A stretch of 38,338 nucleotides of DNA, taken from contig NZ_BAUW01000036.1 in the NCBI RefSeq assembly GCF_000517385.1, positions 1-38,338 of the forward strand, read 5' to 3'. The notes beneath the pieces are model-generated. The model saw nothing but the letters and a program-made list of their open reading frames with translations. It did no database searches and was not told the DNA's origin. Positions 25,448 to 35,619 of the stretch are shown here, one piece after another. The DNA is from Mesobacillus boroniphilus JCM 21738 (GTDB taxonomy: Bacteria > Bacillota > Bacilli > Bacillales > Cytobacillaceae). Every line of letters begins with the position of its first letter. The stretch's first letter is position 1. The translations under genes were made by a program, and so were the position numbers.

Positions 25448-26560
25448 CTAAAATTTAAATCGTTCTTCAAAAACAGTAACTTCCTTCAACCGCTTCCTGT
25501 TCAGTTCAAAGCCAATACCCGGCCTGTCTGGCACATTAATCATTCTGTTTTCCACTACTATTTCTGGTTTGATGATATCTTGCTCCCAATAACGGTCTGA
25601 ACCGGAGATATCACCTGGTATCGTAAAGCCTGGGAGTGATGCGAGAGCGATATTGTGTGCTCTGGAAATCCCAAATTCAATCATCCCGCCAGCCCAGACT
25701 GGAATCCCGTTGGAATGGCAATAATCGTGGATCCGTTTCGCTTCGCCAAGTCCGCCGACCCGGCCGATTTTAATATTGATGACCTTGCAGCTGCCGAGCT
25801 CGATTGCTTTCCTTGCGTCATCAAAAGTTACGATGCTTTCATCAAGGCATATAGGTGTCTCTATTTGGGATTGCAGTTTGGCATGGTCAACGATGTCATC
25901 ATATCCCAGCGGCTGCTCGATCATCAGCAGGCCGAATTCATCGAGTGCTTCTAACCGTCCTACATCCTCCAAAGAGTATGCCGAGTTGGCATCAGCCATC
26001 AACGGAAGGTCAGGGAACTGCTTTCGAATTTCTGAGATATATTGAAAATCATCTTCCGGACTGATTTTTACCTTCACCCGCTTAAATCCTTGTTCCAGAT
26101 AACCTTCTATTTGTTTTAGCGCTTCTGGTAGATTGGGATTCCCTACAACCACACCTGCATGGATAGCTTCCATGGTTCCGCCAATCAGGGTCGATAATGG
26201 GAGACCTTCTATCTTTGCCTGTAAATCCCATAATGCCGTTTCAAGAGCTGCCTTTGCCATATGGTTCCTTCGAACTGAACTGAATAAAAGAAAGGCTTCA
26301 TCAGGATGACTTATCCCATTTTTTCTTAAAATAGGAATAAGAAAATCTTTCAGGACATGGTATGAAGTCTGGACGGTCTCCTCCGTATACCATGGAGATG
26401 AAAAGGCCACACCTTCACCATATCCAATAAAACCATTACGGTCCTCAACCTCGACGATAATCGCTTCCCTTTCTGTCACTGAGCCTAGATGGGTGGTGAA
26501 CGGGTGTTTCAATTGCATTTTAACGATTGATAGTTTAACACCTTTAATGTCCAATGCCAT
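25448..26560 (-). CDS. menC: o-Succinylbenzoate synthase
   Basis: MenC dehydrates SHCHC to o-succinylbenzoate in menaquinone synthesis and belongs to the enolase superfamily. Catalytic residues are visible: KxK in FKRVKVKIS, metal ligands in LMADANSAY, LLMIEQPL and CLDESIV, and the second Lys in VINIKIGRVGG. It has about 370 residues. The start at 26560 follows GGAGGGG; an upstream in-frame ATG overlaps that site. Its 5' end overlaps the 3' end of menE by 17 bp, indicating coupling. It is the last gene of the men operon. Some relatives also racemise N-succinyl amino acids. Confidence 0.93.
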   Translation of the reverse strand: MALDIKGVKLSIVKMQLKHPFTTHLGSVTEREAIIVEVEDRNGFIGYGEGVAFSSPWYTEETVQTSYHVLKDFLIPILRKNGISHPDEAFLLFSSVRRNHMAKAALETALWDLQAKIEGLPLSTLIGGTMEAIHAGVVVGNPNLPEALKQIEGYLEQGFKRVKVKISPEDDFQYISEIRKQFPDLPLMADANSAYSLEDVGRLEALDEFGLLMIEQPLGYDDIVDHAKLQSQIETPICLDESIVTFDDARKAIELGSCKVINIKIGRVGGLGEAKRIHDYCHSNGIPVWAGGMIEFGISRAHNIALASLPGFTIPGDISGSDRYWEQDIIKPEIVVENRMINVPDRPGIGFELNRKRLKEVTVFEERFKF

Positions 26561-28033
26561 CCCCCTCCGCTTCAAGCCACTCGCGCAGTTTGCGTCTTAA
26601 TAATTTTTTCGCGGCATTCCTTGGCAGGCTCTCTACAAAGTAGAATTTTTTCGGAAGCTTGTATTTTGCAAGTTTCTCTTCACAAAGAGCCAGCAATTCT
26701 TTTTCAGAAACTCCTGGATCGCTTTTCACGATAAAAGCCACAGGCACTTGTTGCCACTTTTCATCTGGCGCCCCAATCACTCCCGCGTCGGAAACCCCTG
26801 GATGTGAAAGCAGTACGCCTTCAATTTCGGCAGGATAGATATTTTCCCCTCCTGAAATGATTAAATCTGAACGGCGATCAAGGACATAAAGGAAGCCATC
26901 GCTGTCCAAATAGCCGATATCACCAGTGTGAAGCCATTTATCCCGGATTTTATCAGCAGTTACATCTGGACGATTCAAATAACCAATCGTCACATTTGGA
27001 CCTTTGACCAGGATCTCCCCATCGGCTCCCTGTGGAACATCCTGCCCATCTGAATCGACAATCCGAATCTGGTTAGGGAATAACGCTTTTCCTGCGGAAC
27101 CGACCCGTTCAATACTGTACTCCGGTGACAGAGTTGCAAATTGTGACGATGTTTCCGTCATTCCATATGTCTGGAACACAGGAATTTCTTTATCAATGCA
27201 GGATTCAAGCAAAGGCAGCGGCGCAGGTCCACCGCCCAGCAGCATGCAGTGGAAGGAATTCGGCAATCTTCCGGTACCAAGTTCATCAAGGAGCCGGCGC
27301 AGCATCGTGCTGACAACTGACATGATGGATATTTTGTATCGCTGAATATCCTCAATTACCTTTTTTTCTTCAAAAGAAGAATGCAAAACAACTGGCATCC
27401 CATATATCTGGCTTCTCATTAAAATTGAGTATCCGCTGATATGGAAGATAGGCACAGTGCAAAGCCATTTATCTTGTTCATGCAATCCAAGATTGAGCGC
27501 AGATGCATTCGCGCTCCACCAATGGTTGCCATAAGTTTGCATGACACCCTTCGGATTTCCGGTCGTGCCTGATGTATACATGATCGTCGTTACATCGTCC
27601 AAATTATATTCTTCGAGAATAGAAACAGTCTTTTCCTGCAACTGACTCCATTCATCAGTACCGATTTTTCTTATGCCAGAGTTAATCTCTGACACTTTGT
27701 CTTCAAAGCGAGTCTCATATACAAGTACTTTCGCTTCACTGTCACCAAGCTGCCATGACAGCTCTTCGGGTGTAAGGCGATTGTTCAAAATAACTGCCTG
27801 ATTCCAGCCATTTGCAAGGCGTATAAAATAAACGCAGATTCAGCCTGATTTGAAAACAACACCGCCGCTGTTTCACCTTTATGCAGACCAAGTGCACCCA
27901 GCTTTGCTGCAGAGGATTTTGCCTTTTTAAAAACTTGTTTAAACGTATATGTATTCCCTTCGAAAATCAGTGCTTCGCGGTCAGGAGACAGATCTGCCCG
28001 CTTTTTCAGCCAGTTTGGCATGGTTTCAGTCAT
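26544..28033 (-). CDS. menE: o-Succinylbenzoate-CoA ligase, frameshifted near 27800
   Basis: MenE activates o-succinylbenzoate with ATP and CoA. It is an ANL-superfamily adenylating enzyme with P-loop TIMYTSGTTGNPKG, VFQTYGMTET, WLHTGDIGYLD, DRRSDLIISGGENIYP and the C-terminal catalytic Lys in PRNAAKKLLRRKL. The N-terminal frame from ATG 28033 (GAGGTG upstream) ends in LQMAGIRQLF. The next frame starts LNNRLTPEELSWQLGD. One missing base near 27800 restores AGI-x-AVILNNRL, the conserved family segment, and gives about 496 residues. The frameshift is probably a sequence error. Confidence 0.9.
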
Positions 28034-28054
28034 GGATGTCACCTCTTCTCTACA

Positions 28055-28089
28055 TAGTAAAACAGCTTGATGGAAGTCCATCAAGCTGT
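28055..28089 (-). terminator. Terminator-like hairpin between menB and menE
   Basis: ACAGCTTGATGG and CCATCAAGCTGT form a perfect twelve-pair stem with a four-base loop, followed on the minus strand by TTTTACTAT. It sits 29 bp upstream of the menE start and may reduce menE-menC expression relative to menFDHB. Confidence 0.7.
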
Positions 28090-28104
28090 GTGAAAACTAT
28101 AAAA

Positions 28105-28923
28105 TCAAGGGAAACGCGGGAACTGTCCGAAGTCTGGCTTGCGCTTTTCTTTGAACGCGTCGCGGCCTTCTTTCGCTTCTTCTGTTGTGTAGTAAAGCAA
28201 TGTTGCATCTCCAGCCATTTGCTGAAGTCCAGCAAGTCCATCAGTGTCTGCATTCATGGCAGCTTTCAAGAAACGAAGTGCTGTTGGGCTCTTCTCAAGA
28301 ATTTCCTCACACCACTTGAGAGTTTCCTCTTCAACCTGATCAAGAGGTACAACTGTGTTGACAAGACCCATGTCCAAAGCTTCCTGGGCATTGTATTGAC
28401 GGCATAAGAACCAGATTTCGCGAGCCTTTTTGTGGCCGACGATTCTAGCAAGGTAGCCTGAACCATATCCAGCATCAAAGCTTCCGACTTTCGGTCCAGT
28501 CTGGCCGAAAATAGCATTATCTGCTGCAATTGTAAGGTCACATACAACATGAAGTACATGTCCCCCACCGATTGCGTACCCTTTAACCTGAGCGATTACA
28601 GGCTTAGGAATCACACGGATCAAACGCTGAAGGTCAAGGACATTCAAGCGAGGAATTTGGTCTTCACCAACGTATCCGCCATGTCCGCGGACTCTCTGGT
28701 CTCCACCGGAGCAGAATGCATCATCTCCAGCACCAGTCAGGACGATTACTCCAACACTGGCATCATCACGTGCATAAGCAAATGCGTCGATCAATTCCAT
28801 TACCGTTTTAGGACGGAATGCATTGCGCACTTCCGGGCGGTTAATGGTGATTCTGGCAATGCCATTATATGTTTCATACAGAATATCTTCATACTTGCGT
28901 TCTGAAACCCATTCAACTGTCAT
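28105..28923 (-). CDS. menB: 1,4-Dihydroxy-2-naphthoyl-CoA synthase
   Basis: MenB is a crotonase-fold enzyme that closes the second ring of naphthoate from o-succinylbenzoyl-CoA. It has 272 residues and is intact. Motifs include [25 protein letters not shown] (oxyanion hole), [17 protein letters not shown] and the active-site segment [14 protein letters not shown] with the conserved Asp. The C terminus [10 protein letters not shown] is characteristic of MenB. The start at 28923 follows AGGAGG with eight bases of spacing; the TTG at 28926 is not needed. It lies 15 bp after menH. Confidence 0.96.
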   Translation of the reverse strand: MTVEWVSERKYEDILYETYNGIARITINRPEVRNAFRPKTVMELIDAFAYARDDASVGVIVLTGAGDDAFCSGGDQRVRGHGGYVGEDQIPRLNVLDLQRLIRVIPKPVIAQVKGYAIGGGHVLHVVCDLTIAADNAIFGQTGPKVGSFDAGYGSGYLARIVGHKKAREIWFLCRQYNAQEALDMGLVNTVVPLDQVEEETLKWCEEILEKSPTALRFLKAAMNADTDGLAGLQQMAGDATLLYYTTEEAKEGRDAFKEKRKPDFGQFPRFP

Positions 28924-28938
28924 CAAGAAAACCTCCTA

Positions 28939-29747
28939 TTATGTATTCGACAAAAACTCACTTACTATTGTACCAAATTTTTCACGTTCTTCCACATGAA
29001 TTGCATGGCCGCAATCAATTATCGACAAATGTGTCGCATTTGGAAGCTTTGAAGCCATGTCAGCGGCTATTTTACAGAACTTTTCATCGAGTTCACCTGT
29101 AATCAAAAGAGTCTCGAAATCGAAAGTCTTTAGCTTGTCCCACCATGAAGGCTGGGCACCTGTCCCCATTCCCCTAAGACTGTTTGCCAGTCCCACAAGG
29201 TTATTCCTCAGCCTTTGACTCCTTATTTGTTCCCTTATTTCTTTCGGAAGATTCAACTGTGATTGAAAAAGCAGGATTGACTCCCAAAAATCGATGAATC
29301 TTTCAAGTCCTTCTGTTTCAATCTTCATAGCCAGCTTGTTGTCCTGCTCGACACGAGCTTCCCGTTCTGCAGGATTCTCAAGACCTGGCGTTGTGCTCTC
29401 AAGGACCAGCTTCCTGATTCTTTCGGGATACATACTCCCAAATGTGATGGCTGTTCGGCCACCCATTGAATACCCGAGCATATCGGTTTTCTCAATTCCC
29501 AGCTGGTCTAAAAGCACTTTCAAATCATGTGCAGCTTTCTTGATGTCATATCGCGCCATATCGCCTGGCGATTCAGTCTCCCCGTGGCCAATAAGGTCGA
29601 CCATTAGTAGCTTTGAATGATTCCCCCACATAGGACAAAACGCTTCCAATTAGAAGCCGCGCCTGTAAAACCATGGAGCAACACAAGGGGAAAACCATTG
29701 CCGCACTGCTCGACATGATATCGTACGCCGTTAATCATGGTTTTCAT
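28939..29747 (-). CDS. menH: SHCHC synthase MenH, frameshifted near 29633
   Basis: MenH eliminates pyruvate from SEPHCHC to give SHCHC. It is an alpha/beta hydrolase with LLHGFTGAASNWKR, nucleophile elbow GYSMGGRT, acid in LLITGELDEKF and His in DCGHAIHVEE. The true start is the ATG at 29747, which overlaps the menD stop as ATGA. This frame breaks at FVLCGGIIQSY. Restoring one C at about 29632-29634 gives RFVPMWGNHSKLLMVDLIGHG and about 269 residues. An internal TTG start at 29649 would lose the oxyanion region, so the frameshift reading is preferred. Confidence 0.9.
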
Positions 29748-31494
29748 TTCATGTCACCTTTTAGCATAGTAGTTATTTCCCGGGAAACAGAATTCCACAA
29801 ATCTCGATGTTCCTTCAGGTTGGAATCCCTTGTTGTCCTGATTTCCATCACTTTTAAGCCGCCAACCTCTTGGTTTTTGGCAAAAGTCTCTGAAAATTGC
29901 TCCCAATCTTGTATCAAATCATATTTCCCGTTGTACATTTCGACAACATGGTGGAAGTCCAGGTCCAAAGGTGTACCGAAAAGCTTTTCAAAATGCTTCG
30001 GTTCTTTTGCCTGAGGAAGGAATGAGAAGATTCCGCCGCCATTATTGTTGATCAGCAAAATATTGATATCGATATTATATAGTTTTGAAGCCAATAAACC
30101 ATTCAGATCATGATAGAATGTCAGATCGCCCAATACAAGATAGCATGGCTGCGATACACTGGCTACACCAATTGCGGTAGAAACGATACCGTCTATACCG
30201 TTCGCACCTCTGTTTGCCATTACCTTGATATTCTTTTTATTTAATAGGAAGAACGAATCTAGGTCCCTGATTGGCATGCTGTTTCCGACAAACAATGTCG
30301 AGCCTTCCGGAAGCATTTCAGTGAGCTGCTGGAATAGCTTCCCTTCACTTAACTCCTCAACTTGAGAAATAGCTGCTAACTGTTCTTTGGTAAGTTCATT
30401 GACGGTGAGCCATTTTTGCAGATAGTCAGACTTGCCTGCTGCTCCTGCAGCCTCGCCGATTTTTTACAGAACAGAGCTTCATCGCAATATAGCATTTCGG
30501 ACGCTGACATCGTGGGTTCACGCCAGCCGGCGCCGCTGTCGACAACGAATTGGCGGGCTGTCCGGTTTTCTTTTATAAAAATAGTCAGGGCTTTTGAGAT
30601 TGGCATTGCTCCAAACCTGATGATCACATCAGGCTTCAAGGCTGCCTTCGCTTCTTCATTCCTTAAAAAAGCATCATAGGCATCAATGATGTGTTGTCCA
30701 TCATGCTCTCCGCTTCGCAATTGTGACAGTGGATCAGCGATGATCGGAAATTTTAATTTGTCAGCAAGGGCAATGACTTCATCTGTAAATTCGCTGTTGT
30801 CGAGTTGTCCGCAGACAATAACTCCCTTTGTATATGAAGCGATATCCTCACTGATTGAAGCAAACGTTTGATCTGATAAACTAAGACGTCCTGTCTCGAT
30901 TTCCACATAACCGCCAACGCGCTCAGGAAGTTCGAACATGTTTTCATCCATTATCGGAATCAACGGTTCCCTGAATGGGAAGTTCAAATGGACCGGTCCC
31001 TGTGGATAGCTTGATGCGGTAGCCGCTGCCCTTCCACAAACTGTCCGAGCATAGCGGATCATTTCCTCGGTTTTTTCCGGCGGTGCCATTTCGACAAACC
31101 ATTTTACATTTTTGCCGTATAGATGGATTTGGTCAATCGCCTGCGGTGCACCGACATCACGCAATTCATGCGGACGGTCTGCTGTCAGGACAATCAATGG
31201 AATCCTTGAAATACTGGCTTCAATCACTGCTGGATAATAATTCGCAGCAGCTGTTCCCGATGTACAAAGCAATGCGACAGGCTTTCGAGTGGCCTTCGCA
31301 ATTCCCAGGGCGAAGAATGAAGCAGATCGTTCATCGACCTGGATATGGATGCGCAGGTCTGGGTGTTCAGCCATTACCAGTGCCATTGGTGTTGACCGAG
31401 AACCAGGACTGATGACCACATCCTTCACTCCAGTTTTGGATAACTCTGCAACGAATGCAGCGATATATGCTGTTAAATCTTCCTGGTGGCTCAT
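29744..31494 (-). CDS. menD: SEPHCHC synthase MenD, frameshifted near 30462
   Basis: MenD is the thiamine-diphosphate enzyme that joins 2-oxoglutarate-derived succinic semialdehyde to isochorismate. The N-terminal domain has DVVISPGSRSTPMALVMAEHP and the catalytic Glu region VDERSASFFALG. The C-terminal domain has FVGNSMPIRDLD, NRGANGIDGIVSTA and a ThDP-binding segment ending NNNGGGIFSFLP. The frame is lost in a run of six A at 30460-30465. A seventh A converts CKKSARLQEQQ into KKIGEAAGAAGKSDYLQKWL and joins the two halves at about 583 residues, the family length. It overlaps menF upstream and menH downstream by ATGA junctions. Confidence 0.93.
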
Positions 31495-32897
31495 GTGATC
31501 TTTCCTCCAAGTGCTGCAAGCATCGGCCTGAACTTGATGCTAGTCTCTTTATATTCGCTTTCGGCATTTGAATCTGCCACAATCCCGCAGCCAGCAAATA
31601 GCGAAGCCTCGTTTCCCTGGATCAATCCCGAACGGATCGCTACGGCAAATTCACCATTTCCCTGATAATCCATCCAGCCAACAGGTGCTGCATAAAGGCC
31701 TCTATCAAGTTGTTCAATTTCCCTGATCTTCACAATCGCTGCCTGCTTCGGCAATCCGCCCAGTGCAGGAGTCGGGTGAAGTCTGTTTACTAAATGAAGA
31801 AGTGATGTACCTTCCCGGTTCTTGCCGATTACAGGTGTATACAAATGCTGAATATATTTCATTTTCATCAATACAGGCTGTTCAGGAAGAAGCACCTCAT
31901 CACAGGTTTCTTCCATCGCTCCCTTAATCATATCCACAACATATTGATGCTCAATCAAGTTTTTCTCGTCTGTTAAAAGTTCTTCGCCGAGATTCTCATC
32001 TTCTTCAGGAGTGCTGCCCCTGGCAATCGAACCCGCCAGGCAGGCTGAAAACAGGCTTGCTCCATCCTTCTTGACCAACCGTTCAGGAGAAGCTCCGATA
32101 AAACAGTCCCCATTGGATTCGAAGGCAAATGTAAAGCTTGCTTGCTGATTCTCAAGTAGATCCGCCAGAACACTTTCTGACTGGACTTCATCTGTAAAAT
32201 GCAGACGAAGCTCTCTCGCAAGTACGACTTTCTTAAGTTCGCTATTTTCAAAACCGTCTACAACATCAGTGACTGTTTTCTTCCATGCCTCAGGATCAAT
32301 TTCGATAATATCCTTAAGATCAAGCCTGGCTAGTACTGGTTTCTGTCCACCCTTGGAAAGAACCTCTTCCCTCTCCCTCGTGACTTTATCAAATAGTGAC
32401 ATATCATCATGCTGAGTGCAGACTACATTGGTTGTTAAGTATGCCTCTCCCTTGACAATAGTCAGCATATATTTCGGAATGTGGAAAAGAGCTTCTGAAA
32501 ATTTGGACCATAAGCCTGTCTTTTTCTTCAATGGATCAAAGGTAAATCCGCCAAAGATAGATGGTCCTGTTCCATTTACATTGTGCTTATTAAAAACCAG
32601 CGCTGTATCCTTGAAGCGCTTCCACTCTTTTTCAACATGAAAAAAGCGGTCAGCTCCCTGATCCGACTGTATTTGTCCGCATATACCCAATCCAGTTAGG
32701 AAGTGATCCCCTTCAGGATCCTTCCAGAAAAAGCGTTCTCCAAAAAACTTTTCCCTGCCTGAGGCAAAAAAATAAAAAGGATCTATACAATCTAAATTAT
32801 GGACCTCGCTGACCAAAACCGATTGAGATTGTCCTTTGGCCCGCTCAATCGCATCAAGAATTCCCTGTCTAAGTTCCGTTTCCTGAATGGCAACCAA
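31491..32897 (-). CDS. menF: Isochorismate synthase
   Basis: MenF isomerises chorismate to isochorismate, the first committed step of menaquinone synthesis. It has 468 residues and is intact. The chorismate-binding domain shows ASFTFAFESNGDCFIGASPERLV, ACLAGSIARG, LLTDEKNLIEHQYVVDMI, LHPTPALGG and FAVAIRSGLI. Translation starts at a TTG (32897) after a run of six G; no ATG is available at the family start. It is the first gene of menFDHBEC. The operon promoter was not identified with confidence in the 330 bp upstream. Confidence 0.94.
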   Translation of the reverse strand: MVAIQETELRQGILDAIERAKGQSQSVLVSEVHNLDCIDPFYFFASGREKFFGERFFWKDPEGDHFLTGLGICGQIQSDQGADRFFHVEKEWKRFKDTALVFNKHNVNGTGPSIFGGFTFDPLKKKTGLWSKFSEALFHIPKYMLTIVKGEAYLTTNVVCTQHDDMSLFDKVTREREEVLSKGGQKPVLARLDLKDIIEIDPEAWKKTVTDVVDGFENSELKKVVLARELRLHFTDEVQSESVLADLLENQQASFTFAFESNGDCFIGASPERLVKKDGASLFSACLAGSIARGSTPEEDENLGEELLTDEKNLIEHQYVVDMIKGAMEETCDEVLLPEQPVLMKMKYIQHLYTPVIGKNREGTSLLHLVNRLHPTPALGGLPKQAAIVKIREIEQLDRGLYAAPVGWMDYQGNGEFAVAIRSGLIQGNEASLFAGCGIVADSNAESEYKETSIKFRPMLAALGGKIT

Positions 32898-33087
32898 AAT
32901 TATCCCCCCAATAACAGCCTCTCATCTGTTATCACAACGTTTTTAAGCTTATTTTAAGATACACCTCATACACCACGATGTCAATAATGGCGGGCTTTCT
33001 AAACCTGTTAACACCCTTATTATATATTACACCCAAACAGCTGAGGCAATCTGGAAAATCCATCCTCATTATACGCGAAAATACTAA

Positions 33088-33116
33088 TTGACAGTGTTTA
33101 TGTGAATATCTACACT
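33088..33116 (+). promoter_or_regulatory. Distal sigma-A promoter of menA
   Basis: Perfect TTGACA (33088-33093), 17 bases, then TACACT (33111-33116). Confidence 0.6.
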
Positions 33117-33157
33117 TATAATTGTAAGGTAATTTAGCCTAGATATGAAAGGTCTTT

Positions 33158-33186
33158 TTGACAATTTTGGTTCTTTTAGATAAAAT
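33158..33186 (+). promoter_or_regulatory. Proximal sigma-A promoter of menA
   Basis: Perfect TTGACA (33158-33163), 17 bases, then TAAAAT (33181-33186), 42 bp upstream of the start codon. Confidence 0.75.
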
Positions 33187-33228
33187 ATTAAGGTTTGATA
33201 GATTGATATATAAGGGAGAGAATTAGTT

Positions 33229-34161
33229 ATGCAACCACAGCTACAGCCTAGTTCTTCACCAGCGGTCAATGGCGCAGACTGGAGAGTCTGGTGGCAGCTT
33301 ACTCGGCCGCACACTTTGACTGCCGCATTTGCCCCTGTCCTTCTTGGGACTGCTTTAGCGATAGAATACAGCGGTGGAATCCATTGGGGAATGTTCCTCG
33401 CGATGTTAATAGCGAGCCTGTTGATTCAGGCAGCAACGAATATGTTCAATGAGTATTATGATTTTAAACGCGGGCTTGATAATGAAAATTCCGTTGGGAT
33501 CGGCGGAGCGATCGTCCGCCACGGCATAAAGCCTAAAACGGTTTTGAACCTGGCGTTTGGCCTTTATGGAATCTCAGTCCTTCTTGGGATATATATTTGC
33601 ATGAGTACCAGCTGGTGGGTCGCTGCTGTCGGTGTCGTTTCCCTGGCTGCTGGTTATCTTTATACAGGCGGTCCATTGCCGATTGCCTACACTCCTTTCG
33701 GGGAGCTTGTCGCAGGATTTTTCATGGGTGTATTGATCATCCTGATTTCCTTCTACATCCAGACTGGCACGGTAACTCCTACTAGTGTACTTGTTTCTTT
33801 TCCAAGCTTTTTGCTTGTCGGCGCGATTCTGCTTGCGAATAATATTCGTGACCTTGATGGCGACAAGGAATTTGGCCGCAAGACACTGGCGATCCTGCTT
33901 GGACGTAAAGGCGCCATCAGGCTGCTAGCAGGAATGTTCATTGTCTCTTATGCCTGGGTAATCGGCCTGATTATTGCAGGAGTCGTTTCACCTTGGCTGG
34001 CGATTGTTGCTCTCAGCATTCCGAAGGCTGTAAAAGCAACAAAGGGCTTCATAGGAAAATCAAATCCATTACAAATGATGCCTGCGATGGCAGCAACAGC
34101 AAAGACCAACACGATTTTCGGCTTGCTTTTATCAGTAGGCATTTTCATCAGTTTAATATAA
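33229..34161 (+). CDS. menA: 1,4-Dihydroxy-2-naphthoate polyprenyltransferase
   Basis: MenA attaches the polyprenyl chain to dihydroxynaphthoate at the membrane, giving demethylmenaquinone. It has 310 residues and about eight to nine membrane segments, and belongs to the UbiA superfamily. The two Asp-rich motifs are NEYYDFKRGLD (first) and NNIRDLDGDKEFGRKTLA (second). The LTRPHTLTAAFAPVLLG segment is typical of MenA. ATG follows AAGGGAGAG. It is divergent from menF and has its own promoters and terminator, so it can be expressed independently of the other men genes. Confidence 0.95.
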   Translation: MQPQLQPSSSPAVNGADWRVWWQLTRPHTLTAAFAPVLLGTALAIEYSGGIHWGMFLAMLIASLLIQAATNMFNEYYDFKRGLDNENSVGIGGAIVRHGIKPKTVLNLAFGLYGISVLLGIYICMSTSWWVAAVGVVSLAAGYLYTGGPLPIAYTPFGELVAGFFMGVLIILISFYIQTGTVTPTSVLVSFPSFLLVGAILLANNIRDLDGDKEFGRKTLAILLGRKGAIRLLAGMFIVSYAWVIGLIIAGVVSPWLAIVALSIPKAVKATKGFIGKSNPLQMMPAMAATAKTNTIFGLLLSVGIFISLI

Positions 34162-34172
34162 GTATACTTGAG

Positions 34173-34200
34173 AAGCTTCTGCCTTTGGCGGAAGCTTTTT
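34173..34200 (+). terminator. Terminator of menA
   Basis: AAGCTTCTGCC and GGCGGAAGCTT pair around TTT with one mismatch and are followed by T. Confidence 0.85.
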
Positions 34201-34268
34201 CTATGTTTCTTAAAATCACGAGCGGGTATTTAGTACGTATGACTACGAATCAAAACTAAGGATGTGTA

Positions 34269-35039
34269 ATGATGCTGACAAATGACCAGCTTGCCCAATT
34301 GAAGCAAACGCTTATAGATGAAAAAGAAACACTAAATTCGCAAATAGATAGCAATAATGAGGATGGTTACCTTGATGGCAGCCAGCGTGAAGCGACAGGA
34401 GAACTGTCTTCCTACGATAACCATCCAGCTGACAGTGGCACAGAATTATTTGAGCGCAGCAAAACTCTCGCGATGGACGAGCATCATGAAGATCAGATTG
34501 AGAAAGTCGACAATGCTCTGAAGGCAATAGAGGATGGCTCTTACGGAAAATGTGCGGAGTGCGGGAAAGAGATTCCTTATGAGCGGCTTGAAGCAGTACC
34601 ATATACTTTATATTGCGTCGAGCATTCAAGCGAACAAAATCTGTCCAATGACCGCCCAGTTGAAGAGGATGTACTGGAATATACTCACGACACCAACTTT
34701 GACCGCAGACAAAACGCAGAAATGGCCGACAACAGGAACAGCTTTGATGACGTAGCCGAGTTCGGTACCTCTGAAACACCTTCTGATTTTACCGGAGATC
34801 ATGAAGACTACAACAAGCTCTACATTGATAATGAAAAAGAAAAAGGGTTCACGGAAGACTATGAATCCTTCAGTACAACTGATATCGAAGGTGATGACCG
34901 CCAAGTATTGCATAGTGATACTGAAGAGGAATACGAGGAAATGCTGGACGAAGCCGGCATCGAGTCCGAGCTTGGAGATATCCCTTATAAAGAGGGAGAC
35001 AGTTATGTAGATGATACTAAAAAGAAGGATACGGAATAA
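34269..35039 (+). CDS. yteA: DksA/TraR-type zinc-finger protein YteA
   Basis: This 256-residue, very acidic protein has a coiled-coil N terminus (LKQTLIDEKETLNSQIDSNN), the conserved YDNHPADSGTELFERSK, and a zinc finger CAECGKEIPYERLEAVPY with a final C-V-E-H. The finger is C-x2-C ... C-x2-H rather than the four-Cys form of DksA. It matches Bacillus YteA. A role at the secondary channel of RNA polymerase is assumed from DksA and is unproven. The C-terminal third is Asp/Glu-rich. It is expressed alone, with a strong terminator. Confidence 0.88.
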   Translation: MMLTNDQLAQLKQTLIDEKETLNSQIDSNNEDGYLDGSQREATGELSSYDNHPADSGTELFERSKTLAMDEHHEDQIEKVDNALKAIEDGSYGKCAECGKEIPYERLEAVPYTLYCVEHSSEQNLSNDRPVEEDVLEYTHDTNFDRRQNAEMADNRNSFDDVAEFGTSETPSDFTGDHEDYNKLYIDNEKEKGFTEDYESFSTTDIEGDDRQVLHSDTEEEYEEMLDEAGIESELGDIPYKEGDSYVDDTKKKDTE

Positions 35040-35046
35040 GAAACAG

Positions 35047-35078
35047 CCTCAGTTCGATTAACCGAACTGAGGTTTTTT
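35047..35078 (+). terminator. Terminator of yteA
   Basis: CCTCAGTTCG and CGAACTGAGG form a perfect ten-pair stem with a six-base loop, followed by six T. Confidence 0.93.
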
Positions 35079-35153
35079 CATGTATCTGTTCTCAAGCAAA
35101 ACCATAGGACACCTTTTCCACCTGCTCTACTGGATGAAGATTACCTTCCCACC

Positions 35154-35603
35154 CTACTTCTGGTTGTCCACAACAACCATGCTCATAATCGGCTTCCCTT
35201 CGTAGGATAATATCCCATGATTGTTGGAATTAAGTGTGACCATAATTTCATTCTCTCCTTTTTTCAAAGTGTCCAAATTATAGAAATGTCCGTACAGTCG
35301 ATTGATTTTTTTGCCGTTCACATAAATATGGGCATGGCCCTCGTTAAAACTAGGATCAGCGCTCCCTACTTTTTGGGGCGCGAAGTTAAAATGAGTAGTA
35401 TCAACACTTAATAGCCATGTGCCTGACATGTCCTGGTTGACACTTATATTCACAGAGGGAATTTTATTACCCTCTGGAATTTCAACATAGTCATGCTGCA
35501 TATGGTTCGCCGAAGAAGAATTATGTTCATTATTACTCGTAAAATAAATAAAGAAAACAATGAACGGTATGAAAAAGACTAAAAAACTCCTCATCCTACT
35601 CAA
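35154..35603 (-). CDS. Membrane-anchored His-rich extracytoplasmic protein, unknown function
   Basis: This 149-residue protein has an N-terminal signal anchor (FLVFFIPFIVFFIYFTS) and an exported beta-rich domain. Potential metal ligands are plentiful: NHMQHDYVE, DTTHFNFAP, EGHAHIYVNGKKINRLYGHFY and NSNNHGILSYEGKPI. I recognise the HAHIYVNG pattern from uncharacterised exported proteins but cannot name a Pfam family with certainty. Translation starts at a TTG seven bases after GGTGAGGTG. It begins 16 bp after the DUF2243 gene and is probably cotranscribed with it. A copper- or other metal-related role is inference. Confidence 0.7.
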   Translation of the reverse strand: MSRMRSFLVFFIPFIVFFIYFTSNNEHNSSSANHMQHDYVEIPEGNKIPSVNISVNQDMSGTWLLSVDTTHFNFAPQKVGSADPSFNEGHAHIYVNGKKINRLYGHFYNLDTLKKGENEIMVTLNSNNHGILSYEGKPIMSMVVVDNQK

Positions 35604-35619
35604 TTTCTACACCTCACCC

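Larger units (their letters stand above)
32898..33228. other. menF-menA divergent intergenic region
   Basis: This 331-bp stretch has no credible gene. It holds two good plus-strand promoters for menA (33088-33116 and 33158-33186). On the minus strand, towards menF, there are TATAAT hexamers near 33020 and 33070 but no convincing -35 partner. Confidence 0.6.

Noticed and set aside
28939..29649. menH starting at the internal TTG at 29649
   Set aside because: It would lack the LLHGFTGAASNW oxyanion segment that is plainly encoded just upstream in another frame, in an ATGA overlap with menD.
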